Shown in pieces: positions 25,641-37,110 of a stretch of 64,000 bases of DNA. Location: positions 36,008,732 through 36,072,731 of the forward strand of contig NC_026657.2 in the NCBI RefSeq assembly GCF_000004075.3. The letters run 5' to 3'. The translations under genes and the position numbers were made by a program. Under the pieces are notes generated by a model that had not been told where the DNA came from, made no database searches, and saw only the letters and a program-made list of their open reading frames with translations. The stretch is from Cucumis sativus (lineage: Eukaryota > Streptophyta > Magnoliopsida > Cucurbitales > Cucurbitaceae). The stretch's first letter is position 1. Each line of letters begins with the position of its first letter.

Positions 25641-27899
25641 ATTGATCTTAGAGGATAAGCAATAGAAGCCTTCGACTACCATTGCCCTTGACATCATTGA
25701 TTGATCGAAAGTTGTCCAAGCATTCGATCAAACCAAATAATTATTTTGTTCTCACACTAATTCTGTAGTAATAGATCGATCTACAAAAAAACCTAACGAT
25801 TTTTCCTTAAGATCCACTTAATTGTAAGGTAATTAATCAATGGTGTGTGTGTGAAGGAGAGGGTTGTTGAATGGGAACTAATTTAGATTAAATTGAAGAA
25901 AAAGAAAACAAATTGAAAGACTAAAACATTATAAAATTTTATTTTTGTTTTTGTTTAGTATTATTATTGTTTATTTTAAAAGATATTTTAATTACAGATT
26001 GAGAATGGAGGGAGAATTAAAACTGAAACCTTAGGTTTTCTTCAAATCTTTAAAAACATACCGATCTCATGTTAGTAATACTTAGTGTTATTACTAATAA
26101 TAAGGAGTAATACTATGTACTACTATTAATGATTTCATTAAGAAAGTGAAATAATTAAATATTAAGTTACATTTTTGAATAAACGAAAGTAAAAGAATTT
26201 TCTTTTGTCAATTTTGTTCATCAATTTTTAACAATATCTAATAGTCTTTAAATTTCAATTTTTATGAAACATATTTTAAAAAAAAAAACATAAAATTAAA
26301 AGTAAAATTTAATCTTATATATCAAATTGATCATACTATATAAAAATTGAAAATTTTTGAAAACATAGTAAACACAAAAGGGGCTATAGACAAATTTTTA
26401 AAAATTAAATATTTGTGAAAGCAATAGTATTAATTATTAAAAGTTATATTAAATAATGAAGGATTGGGTGAAGGGAATGTGGTGAGAAGAAAAGTATGTG
26501 ATGGCAATTTCAAATTTTAATTATGAATGATTATTAATTTTAAGGTAGGAGACAACGTCAACATGGCCACGTCATTTTAAAGGGAAAAAAAATGGAAAAG
26601 TTGAAGCTCGAAAAAGGAGAAAAAAGAGGTCAATTCAAAATGACCGATGGCTGCATTGACGGTCAAGCTATGGGGTTCGATGGGCCCTTATACTGCCAAC
26701 ACATCAAGAACACCTCATTTTGGCCATCTCTCTCTCTCAGTCACACCCAACAACGCGTTTTTTGTTCTTTTCTCTTTTATAGCTAAATACTAAAATAACG
26801 ACGTCGTTTTTCGGATAACGCGTATTTTGTTGAAAATACCCATTTTTCTTTTTTTTCTTCTTGCTTTTTCTCTCTTTTAAATTCTGGTTTTAAGTCTTTC
26901 TATATTAATACAAAAAAAAATTCTTTGTTTTTTTGTTGGTACATTTTTTTAATATAGTAAAAAATAAGAAAAATACTAAAATAAAATTTTGTTATATTTT
27001 CACTTAAAATAATTTTTCTATTCTAATTCGAATATTTTCCTATAAGTTGTTTTCTATAGAAAAGATTATTATATATTTAGATGGTAAGATGTTTTTTTTT
27101 TATTATAAATTATTGATAAAAAATGACAGAAAAACTTCTCACAAAAATATTGAATCAGTAGGAAAAACAAAAAGCCTAAACAAGGATAAAAATGAACATA
27201 ACTAAGTGACCTTATAACGATTGAACTATCAAATCTGAAAATTAGACTAGATGAGCGTGTTTGGATTATATTTTCATGTGTTAAAATAGGTTATTTTGAA
27301 AAAAGCTAAAGTGTTTGAAAAGCATTCAAAATAGACTTTTAAATGTATTTAAAACAATTTTTAAGAAAAAAATGTTTAAACAAAAATAAATTTCTTAAAA
27401 AATATTTTTTCTTTAATTCAATCCAAACGAAACTAACCATTTTTAAAAGAAAGATTAATTCAACCATAAAGTAAATTAGTTATAAAAGTAAATAATTTAT
27501 AACTACGCTGCATAAAATAAAATGGTATAATTATTAGTTAGTATTATTATACAATTTATAATACATAATATGTTAAAAAAATGAATTGAGTTTAATTATA
27601 ACATGACGTATGTATTTTTAAAATGTTTTTGTATGTGTTTAATATAATTCTGCCTTTTAAAATGTTGAATTCAAATTAGATACAATAAAATCATCAAAAA
27701 AAAAAAAAGTTTATTACAGAGTTTTGCATGGATTAGATTACAAAATCTAAAAATAGTTTTTCAAAAACAGAATCAAAATTGTTGGCTAAACAACATTGAA
27801 CTTAGTGACGAATCTGATAACATGGAAGAAAGTTTGAATTCTCAACCAAATAAACTCTAAATTTTCTTCCAATTGCATCTGTTGAACTAAAGAGAACAT

Positions 27900-30800
27900 C
27901 TACCTAGCCGAAGGGACATCTAGAGTGCGGGATTGTGCAACACTCATTTCGGGTTGGTGATGATCTTTATCATGATTAGATTCCATGGTCATGCATTCCT
28001 TCAACTCGACCAAAACTTGGCTCATATTTGGTCTGTCTTTAGATTTGGATGATACACAAGTCATTGCTACATCAAGAGCCTTCCAAACCGAGTTTACGTC
28101 GAAATCTTTTACCATTTGTGGGTCAATTATTGATCCAATATCACCTTGAGAAATCAATGTGCTAACCCAATTATAAATGTGAGTTACATTATTATTGTCT
28201 TCCCCTCTTATCAAAGCTGGTTTTCCTGTAATGATCTCAAAAATAATCACTCCAAATCCAAAAACATCACTTTTCTCGTTTAACTGGGATGTAGTGTAGT
28301 ACCTGACCACCAAAACAAAAGCAAATTAACACACAAATTAATAAAACTAAGAAGATTCTCTCCTTCATACTTCTATTATTTTAACTCAACGTTACGATAT
28401 TATCTTTGAAATTTTAGAAATGTTTTGTCAAACATCTAGCTGAAGAGTAGAGATCCATAAGAAAGTTTAACTGAGACATGGAGCATGTGGAGCAGTGGTA
28501 TCTAAAACAATATGATAGTGTTTTAAGTCTAAATTTCCATTTCAAGTCATGTCCTACATAGTGATTGAAACTAAGCTTTAATTTTTTGTCCAACATTCTT
28601 AAAAGTAGTCTTGAAACGTCTTATATCACAACTTTTAAAATAATAGAAAGATTTTTAAAACAAGCTAATGAAAAAGTCATTCAAAATTGACACTATCATC
28701 AATACTTGAAATATGAATTAATATGATATATCAATTGATGTTATCCAATCAAGCATGAGAAAGATTTTTGAGTGTAAATTATTATTACTTACTCTGGATC
28801 AATGTAACCAAAAGTTCCAACAACATTTGTGGCTGTGACATGAGAGGCACCATTTTCTGTTACGAAAGCTCTTGAAAGCCCAAAATCTGAAACTTTTGCC
28901 CTAAATTCATTATCCAGTAATATGTTTGAAGATTTTACATCCCTATGTATTATGGTTGGTTTGATACCACAGTGAAGGTACTCAAATCCTACAAAGTATG
29001 AATAAAAATAATAAATTGAAAATTAATAGAGAAATTTTAGGAGTGTAAAAAATTTCATCAAGATAAACTATAATATAATTACAAACCTTGTGCTGAATCC
29101 ACTGCTATACGAAGTCTATCTTTCCAATCCAAAACCTTTAATTTTCCACCTACATTCATATGTAAAAAAAAACCTACGTGTTAGACAGTTGACGACTGTT
29201 AAAATTAAAAGTAAATATTACATCGACACTAAATCTACTACTCTAATAATTAACATGGTGATCATAGTTTTGATACAAAAATTTAAAACCATTTCAACAC
29301 TTAAAAAAGGAAAGTATAAATACTTGAAATAAAAGATCCTAAGTTTCCTCTTGACATGTATTCATAGATGAGTCCTTTATTGGTTGATTCATCACAATAT
29401 CCAACAAGGCCAGTCAAGTTTCTGTGATGAACCCTTAGGAGAAGATCAACCTGCATAATTTAAATTTTACCTCTTAAAAAAGTTACCAAATATTGAAAAT
29501 AGATTAATCATATACACATATATAAACAATGCTTCCAACTGCTTGCTTTTGCTTTATTATCTACTGTTTTTACAAGTATCTGTGATACCTCGGCTTCAAA
29601 TTGATCGTAGCCTTGAACTGATTGAGGTGAAAGCATCTTAACAGCAACTTCAATATCACCAATTTGACCATAGTAAACTTTTCCAAAACCACCCTCTCCA
29701 AGCAATCGCTCCAAATTGTTTGTAATTCTCAAGATATCACCATAAGAATATGATCTTTTATTTGAGCCCCATTGTTTTGTTTCTCCCAACACAACACCTA
29801 AAGGGAATGATTATTTAAATTTTAAATTTCCAATGATATATATGTGTGTATATATATTATTATACTATTTGAAGTAATGATTTTGAAATTAAAATGATGC
29901 ATTTTAAATTTTAATAATCTTACCTTGTTTTCTATGTTTAGTCTTAATCAACACGATAACACCTGAAGTTATGAACAAAAGAATAACAAATCCACCAACG
30001 ACTGATCCTACTACAGGTCCTATGTTCCTTTTTTCTTTCTTTTCACTTGGTGATGTACCGTTGAACAGATTTGGATTTCCCCCATACCTATGTGATCCAA
30101 AAGAAAATTATTTTAATTAATCATTACATTCATATTTCAGATTTTTAATTGTACAAACTAAATTAATTATATTACTCGTTTCAAAGCAAATAAAGACCAA
30201 ATTGTTAACCACTCTCCCTAAAAAGCAGTTTTAATCCCTAACGTCTTTAATAGTCCATTTCTATTTTATTTTGGATTCTTGACTACGACAAAATGAAAAA
30301 GAATATTCATAAACATATATAGAAGATACAAAATTTTGTTATATTTGTAAATAGTTTTAATAGTTTTACCATTGAAAACAAAGAGTATCTTAAACTATAT
30401 ATATAAAAAAGTAAAATTTCAGATCTGACATTGATATTGATTAAGACTTAAAAAGAAATCGTATCAATATCTATCATTGAAAGAATATGCAATTTTGTTT
30501 TGTTTTGTAAATATTTTTATTTATAATAATTTCTCTTAAAACATCAAATACAACTCCAACCCCATCAAATCCTCTTTTTCGATTATTATCCAACAACCCC
30601 TAATAATTTTCCAGCTCCAAAAAAGTTATCTAATGAAAAGTACTTTTAAGCTATAAAATAAAGAAGTAGAAGAGGAAATTTAAAATAAGATAGAAGAATT
30701 GAGTTTCATACCTTAAGGATAAAGAACCATCTTTGGATTTTTCAATGAGTTGGGAAGGAATAAGTCCTGAAAGATTATTTCTTTCTAAATTTCTGCAAAA

Positions 30801-33800
30801 TAAAATATTATTATTTAAAACGAAGTTATTTTAAATAAAAAATTTAATTTTTTTTTATAAATATAGCAAAAATATGGAAGTGTAGTGTAATACACATCAT
30901 ATCATATCTTCATATGTCATACACAATTACTTACAACACTCTCAATAATGGCAATTGAGTAAGAAAATCAGGCACTGCTCCATTCAAGCTATTATTTGAT
31001 AAATCCCTAATACCAAAATAGGAAAAGAAAAATAGTGGGTTTTATTAAATTGTGAGTGATGTGATAAATTAATGTAGAAATGAGTATTAAAATTAGACAT
31101 ACTTACAAAGTCTCAAGCATTTTAAGACTAGCTACTTCTTTAGATATTTCTCCTGTGAGTCCACTTGAGGATAGATCCCTGATTATTGCAAATTCAACCA
31201 TTTTCAGTGAAGTGAAAGTGATGCAAAATGATGGGGTCTATCAATGACTTAATTAGAGTGTACATATGTTAATAAAAAATGTAGTAAGTTAAAAGGTGAT
31301 AGTTTATATCAAATATTAATAATCAAAGTGGAGACAAACCAAACATCTAAGAAGGAGAAGAAGAAAAATACAAGAAGGGTAAAAGTAAACTGAGGAATCC
31401 TAAACAAAGCCCAAAAGGGTTTGAGTATGGACAAATTGAAAAACTTACAATGATGTGACCCTTGGAGGCTGAGAATCCACAGAGCTACAATTGAGTCCTT
31501 GCCAAATAAACTGTCTAGGCATACAAGGATCCCCTTCCCAATTTCTTCCAACTCCATACACTGCCTTGATATCCAAAATGCTCTCAACTGAAACATTTTA
31601 TACGTTATAGTTCAACTGGTTAGGACATTATATTATTACAAAAATGGTTATTTATGGTATTTACACTCACCATCTTTCTCATCTGTGGAAGATTGAGGAA
31701 AATCAATGACCTGGTAAATTTCAATGGCATTTAATAGGGGAGGATGGGTGGAATTAGGGGTTCTCACGAGGGCGAAATTGTAAGTTCCGCCTGTTAGGGC
31801 TGTGGTAGAGTAAGAGACAACTCCTTGTAAGTAGGGTAAGGAAATTTGTTCCTTGGTCCAAGGGTTGCCATTGAGTAGTATTTCAAACACTCTCGACTCA
31901 TTTGGTTTAAGCTTCTGGATCTCAGTGAAAAACATGAAGACGTAAAACTTGGCTGTCACGTCTTGCGTTACCCAGTTGAATTCCATTGGAGAGGTGGCAT
32001 TTATGGGTGTTGCTGCCGAGGACATGACTGGCTGAGGGGGTATGAAAAGTTCGGGGTCGTTGGAGTTTATGGGCTCAGTCGTAGTTAATTTAGTCCATGC
32101 TGAGAGTGGGGTCATGGCGTACCATAGTCGATCATAAATGTCATCTTTGTACCTTCATAAAGGAAACAACAAACCAAAGCATATATCTGTTAGCATTTCT
32201 TATAGAAAAAAGCAATTTATTGTACTTCTTTCTAAAGTTGGAGATGGTAAAAGACGAAAAAAAATTCAAATAATTCAAACAATTCCAAATTGAATTATTA
32301 AAGTTAAGTTGAATTAGGTAGGATAAATTAAGTGCTTATTTTGGTTTGATTCAATCATAGAGGTTCAAGAAATTAGATGTGAACAAGAAATTGATTCAAT
32401 TATCCAAAGCTATGAACTTTGACTTTTGAGGGTTGGGTTTGTTTAATTTGCCCACTAAATTTGGTTGATTGAACATCTTTTTCATTTTTTTTTTAAAATA
32501 GTTGGTCCCGAAAACGCCCATATCTTCTTAACGTGACCCAAACACAAATCGTACAAAATTTTGTATTTGACCAACCCAAGTCTTGAACACCAATCAAATC
32601 TTCATCTCAAATTAAATTAGTTTTTGTTGAACTATAAAATATTAGTATAATATAAATTGACCTGCTTTAAGTTCAATCCTTCGTGTCCTCAACTGTTATA
32701 CTAAAAAATGCTCGATTTACTTGAAATTTAAGTAGGAAATAGAATTCGCTTCACTGCAGAACAAGCAGATTCACAAATGACAGATTGATAAGAAAACTTA
32801 ACGTGATGAGTTCTACAAATTTAATTACATTAAATATTTTTAACTTTTTACAGGAAAAAAGTAACAGTTGGAATTAAATACTGACCTAACATTTAGTAGG
32901 ATATAGATATAGATTTCACCACAAACATTTTATCCAATCTTTTGTTAGTAAGCAATAATGTAACTCAAATTTTATGCATGAAATTATATATATATATATA
33001 TATATACTTTTAGTAAGAAGAAGAAATTATATAGCCGACCTGTAAGAAAGATTTGTAGCAGAGCCCACATCAAGGCGTAAGAAAGTGGTAAGCGACTCCG
33101 ATCTTGTTTCATAAAGAAAGGTTGGCAATGGCCTAAGCTCCAAAGCCGAAATGAACGGTGTTCCGGTCCCAGTATTGACGAGGCAAACTTCTACCCAATT
33201 CGACGAAACAATATGCATAATCTCCAAATGCTCCGTCGTGTTGAGGGCCTCGAGTGTTACAGAAGTCCATAAGTTGGGTCCAAAGTAGAGATCGAAGCCG
33301 GGAAGCTTCCGTTGATCATCGTAATTGCCGTATAGGAAGCTGGCTCGAATCAAATACTTGGTGCCCGATTTCACTCTTACTCTGTAGCAGTTTCTCACCC
33401 CAGTCGGAAAACTTCTTAAACTCCATAGTTGTTGTTTGAGTGTATCACTTATGTATACTGACGATATGTTGTGGATTGTTCCCGTGTTAATGAACGCCGC
33501 GTCGGATTCGTAGTTTATGTTTGTGTGATGCTCAGTATAACTGGTGTTCGGAGGAATTCCACAGTCTAAACTGATGAAACCTGAAACCAAATGTGTTTTA
33601 TAATTATATCCTCACCAGTCACCACAATTTATTGAATTAAGTATGATTTTATCCATTTAAAAAGAACATTTGAATTCTTAATAGCAAATATTACGAAGTT
33701 CATGAAGAGCAAATAACACAAAACAAACAAGTAAAATCTCAAAATATTGTGAAAATGTTAACAAGACACATTTACGTCTTGTTATATAAATTACAGTTAT

Positions 33801-34112
33801 TCAAGTTGCAAGTAAATGAGAAGGATAATTAAAGTCGTATATGATAAAAAAGACTAAATTCTGGTAGAACAACAACGTCGATTTACGGAGATATATATAT
33901 ATATCATATGACTTTATGATATTTTTTCTCTCATTTAACCTTAAAATCAAAAGAAAATAATAGAAAAAGAGATGAATAAATTGAAAATGAAGAAACAAAG
34001 AAAAACAACACAATGAAAGTGGTTTACCTGAAGGATTCTGGCCGGAAATGGAATGAAAGAAAATTGAAGCAGAGAGAAGAGGAAGGAGGAACTTGGCGAG
34101 AGTGTTGGTCAT
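27900..34112 (-). CDS. malectin-like LRR receptor-like Ser/Thr kinase (LRR-I subfamily), 13 exons
   Basis: Third intact array member, 877 aa. Exons: 34112-34028, 33580-33040, 32152-31671, 31587-31449, 31178-31107, 31006-30935, 30792-30712, 30087-29924, 29797-29589, 29450-29324, 29149-29087, 28988-28793, 28302-27900 (2634 nt, in frame). The signal peptide (residues 1-24, ending ISGQ) is followed by a malectin-like domain (about 29-369), an LRR block (370-490), a membrane span (about 513-537) and a kinase with [19 protein letters not shown] (Asp about 695) and DFGLSR (Asp about 713). Two differences from its neighbours: the activation segment is one residue longer, and the P+1 motif reads GTFGYIDPE instead of GTPGYLDPE. 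Exon 9 is 21 nt shorter than in the paralogues, in the juxtamembrane region. It is probably a cell-surface receptor; whether the Pro-to-Phe change alters substrate choice is unknown. Confidence 0.9.
32986..33006. repeat. (TA)n microsatellite in intron 2 of the third LRR-RLK
   Basis: A pure TA dinucleotide run shortly before the exon 2 donor region (downstream on the minus strand). It is probably length-variable between individuals. Confidence 0.8.
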
Positions 34113-37110
34113 TGTTGACGAATAAATGAAGCTATGTGTGTGAGAGTTAAATTAGCATTTGTTTTTCTCTGCTCTCTGACAATATGATACCAACCCATAT
34201 GGGCCAAACCCTACCATATGATTTCTTTTTAAATTTTAAATAATAATTATGTGATTGTCGACTAATTTGGTGTATTCGCTATATATATATATATTAATTA
34301 AAAGGGAAAAAGGAGGAGAACTTTTACATCCCTATATTTTCCTTTTTGTAAAGAACTAATTTGTCATTCCATCTTTAGGGAACAACTTTGAATCATTCTG
34401 TTGAAAATATTAGAACAATCAAAGTGTAATAATCCTATGTCCCTAAAATATCATTCAGTTCTTCAATATTTGGAACACTATTTTTCGAGTTTAGGTGTCT
34501 ATTGATTGTTTTTAAAGGTAGTTACCCATCCAAAGAATGTATTCATCAATGTATGGATGTGATTATGACTTATTGAGTTGGTGTTTGTTGTGACATGTTA
34601 GAAACAATAAAGATTGCCATTCATATCTTCATTTTTTTAGAAAATAGATTCATTATATGTGAAAGTTAACTTTGAAATCAAATAAATAACTTTTGCTAGA
34701 ATCAAAATGATGAGTCAGGCTGTAATATATTGAACTACAAAGTATCCTAACTTAACCCCGAAACCAAAATGCAAAATAAGTCCTTAATATTTTGGTAACA
34801 AAAGGCTTAATTTAATTATGGAAGGAATTGATAGCTAATTTCTACCTATGTATATGAACACACTATGTAGAGGTCAGAATTATAATATTTGACCAGGACC
34901 CAAAAGTTTCCAAAACAAAAAATAAAATAAACTGAACAATATTGTAGTTTGAACTACTGAACGGGTTGGGTTTGATTTGATCTCAAAGTTTATATATTAT
35001 ATTGAAAATATATAAGTGGTGTTGCCACATGTTCTGGACGACACACAACGTACCCAAAATGGATAATTTTCGCTACCAACCTTTTTTACGGTATCTAAAG
35101 TAAATAATTTTTAAATAAAATTGATATTCATTAAGAATAACTCGAGTTTAGTTTGGTAATCATTAGTGTATAAGAAAAGGGAAATTTTATATCTTGAATT
35201 GAAATCAATAATTAAATAAAATTCTTTAGAAAAAAAATATGATTTTTAAAAATGTTTTATTTTGCTGCTCACCAATCCTATCTCCTATATTTAAAGTAAT
35301 GATTCCAAATTTGTGATAGATAGCTGAAAAGTTTAATGCAGTAGTAATAGTAGTAGTAACAACAATAACAACAACAATTTGTAAATAGTGATATGCTACA
35401 GTGATAGAAGACTATGACTGTTACAATTCAAAATTTTGTTATAATTTATAAATATTTTAATTTATTTTTACTATTTAAAAAGATGTCCCTACAAATTACA
35501 TATTTTTTTAAAAAGTAATAATGAATAATAAATAATAACAAATAAAATCAAAGAAGTAAAAATTTTACTCTATCACCTCTTTTTTCTCTCTATATTTTCT
35601 CCAAATAAGAAGAAAAAAAAGGCTAAAGATTGAGACTAAAAAATAATAACAAGTAACAACAATAACAAATAAGAAAACAAAGAAAAAGAAGTAAAAAAAC
35701 AATAAACATTTCCTTGTATATTTACTCTCTTCTTATGGTTTGTTTTAGTTTTCAAATACAAAATTGAACTAAATAAAAAAAATAAAAATAAAACTATTAT
35801 TATCTTCTTAAATTTTTAAAGAGAAGGGAATGAAATTCATGTTGTAGTGAAATTGAAATTTGGATTTGATTTAGTTTAGTTTTTTCAATTATTAATTGGG
35901 TTTAGTTAGTTTTAGTGTTCACCAACCTTTACTCGTAATCGATTTTATTGAATGAAAAAGAGTATATAATGTGAAAAAAGCAATGAAATGGATGGAGTCA
36001 AGTTGGCAAATAGGCATATAGACGCAATATAGGACATTGGGGTAATGCTGCCATTGACCATCATATCGATCATGCAACCTCATAATAAAGATGTATTAAA
36101 GGCTTCCCGGCCACTATTTCTATAGCTATAACATCCAAAAGTCTTAAGTCCACGCTCCTATCAAGATTCAAAATATTAGAGTTGCATTATTCTTTGATTT
36201 TCAATAACAATATTTGACATTATATGACAAATTATTAATAATGTATATTATGAATTTTTGAAGAGAAGATGTAGCTCTTCTCATGGATGACTTCCAAATA
36301 AGGTAAAAATTAATATATTTTTAAAACTAACCAAAAGTGGTCTTCTTGTTTATGTCATTACAATGTAAAATTACCACTTGACTCCAAAATATAACCTTCT
36401 ATGAAAGAGGTTAAGGATCTCTTTATAGTGCTTTTAAGGAGACCGGAGTTTATATACATGGTCTTAAATAGCACACTTTGTATCGTAGAATCAAGAAAAT
36501 TTGAAGGAATAAAAAGTATTTAACCATAGTTATTGATTGTTAAAGAGGTAATTCACAGCTTTTTCTAATAAAATGTTGTTGCACTGTTTCACAGTTTCAC
36601 AGTTTCACTTTGCATTGCCAGAAGGATGTAAATAACAAAGCAAAAGAAAAGTTATCAAATTGTGGTTGCAATGGAAGTTGGATCTTTCCTCACACACATG
36701 CATAAGAAAAAACAACTTTTTATCACCCTTAGGTTGTGTTGAGAGACTTGGTGGCGAAGAGATAAAAGACGTAGGCATTTGATGTGAGAAGATGAACATG
36801 TAATATTGTCTGTGGTAATATGAGATGTGTGGGATTCAGTAAAATAACTTGAGGGTATTAAAAATCTCACCAGTTTTGAGGGTATTACGAAACCCACGTG
36901 GGTTTAAGAGTATGAGGAACTATTGGAGCTTTCCCAAGTCGTCTATCAAGTCCACGTTTGGGCTTATTAATTGGTTTACTTATACGACGACCTTGACCTC
37001 ACAACGCTTTGCCTACCAGAAATTACATAGAAAAAGCTTTCATTTAGTTTCTATCTCTTGATCTTTGTTTTACATCCAAATCAAAACCCTTCGATACAAC
37101 TTGTCGAAAC
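34113..37110. other. 3-kb divergent intergenic region between LRR-RLK 3 and the kinase-only gene
   Basis: The two flanking genes point away from each other, so both promoters lie here. The DNA is very AT-rich with short poly-purine stretches (35580-35700). No gene is supported; the frames at 36605-36897 overlap on the minus strand without a recognisable domain. Confidence 0.5.
36993..36998 (+). promoter_or_regulatory. W-box (TTGACC) upstream of the kinase-only gene
   Basis: TTGACC lies about 115 bp before the ATG at 37111. It could bind WRKY factors. A single hexamer is weak evidence. Confidence 0.3.

Larger units (their letters stand above)
21271..27899. other. 6.6-kb repeat-rich intergenic region
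   Basis: No gene is supported. The region holds MITE copies, a degenerate tandem repeat, microsatellites, a hAT-like element and a GGTTCGG-rich repeat, each listed separately. The ORF at 26592-26786 shows no family signature and sits in AT-rich DNA, so I do not call it. Confidence 0.6.

Noticed and set aside
26592..26786. Plus-strand 64-aa ORF
   Set aside because: No family signature, no conserved motif and low-complexity ends; most likely chance.
33581..33590. Start codon of an ORF at 33590 (MVSGF...) for the third LRR-RLK
   Set aside because: The codons before GFISLDCG are intron sequence; the acceptor AG at 33582-33581 and the signal-peptide exon at 34112-34028 fit the paralogues better.
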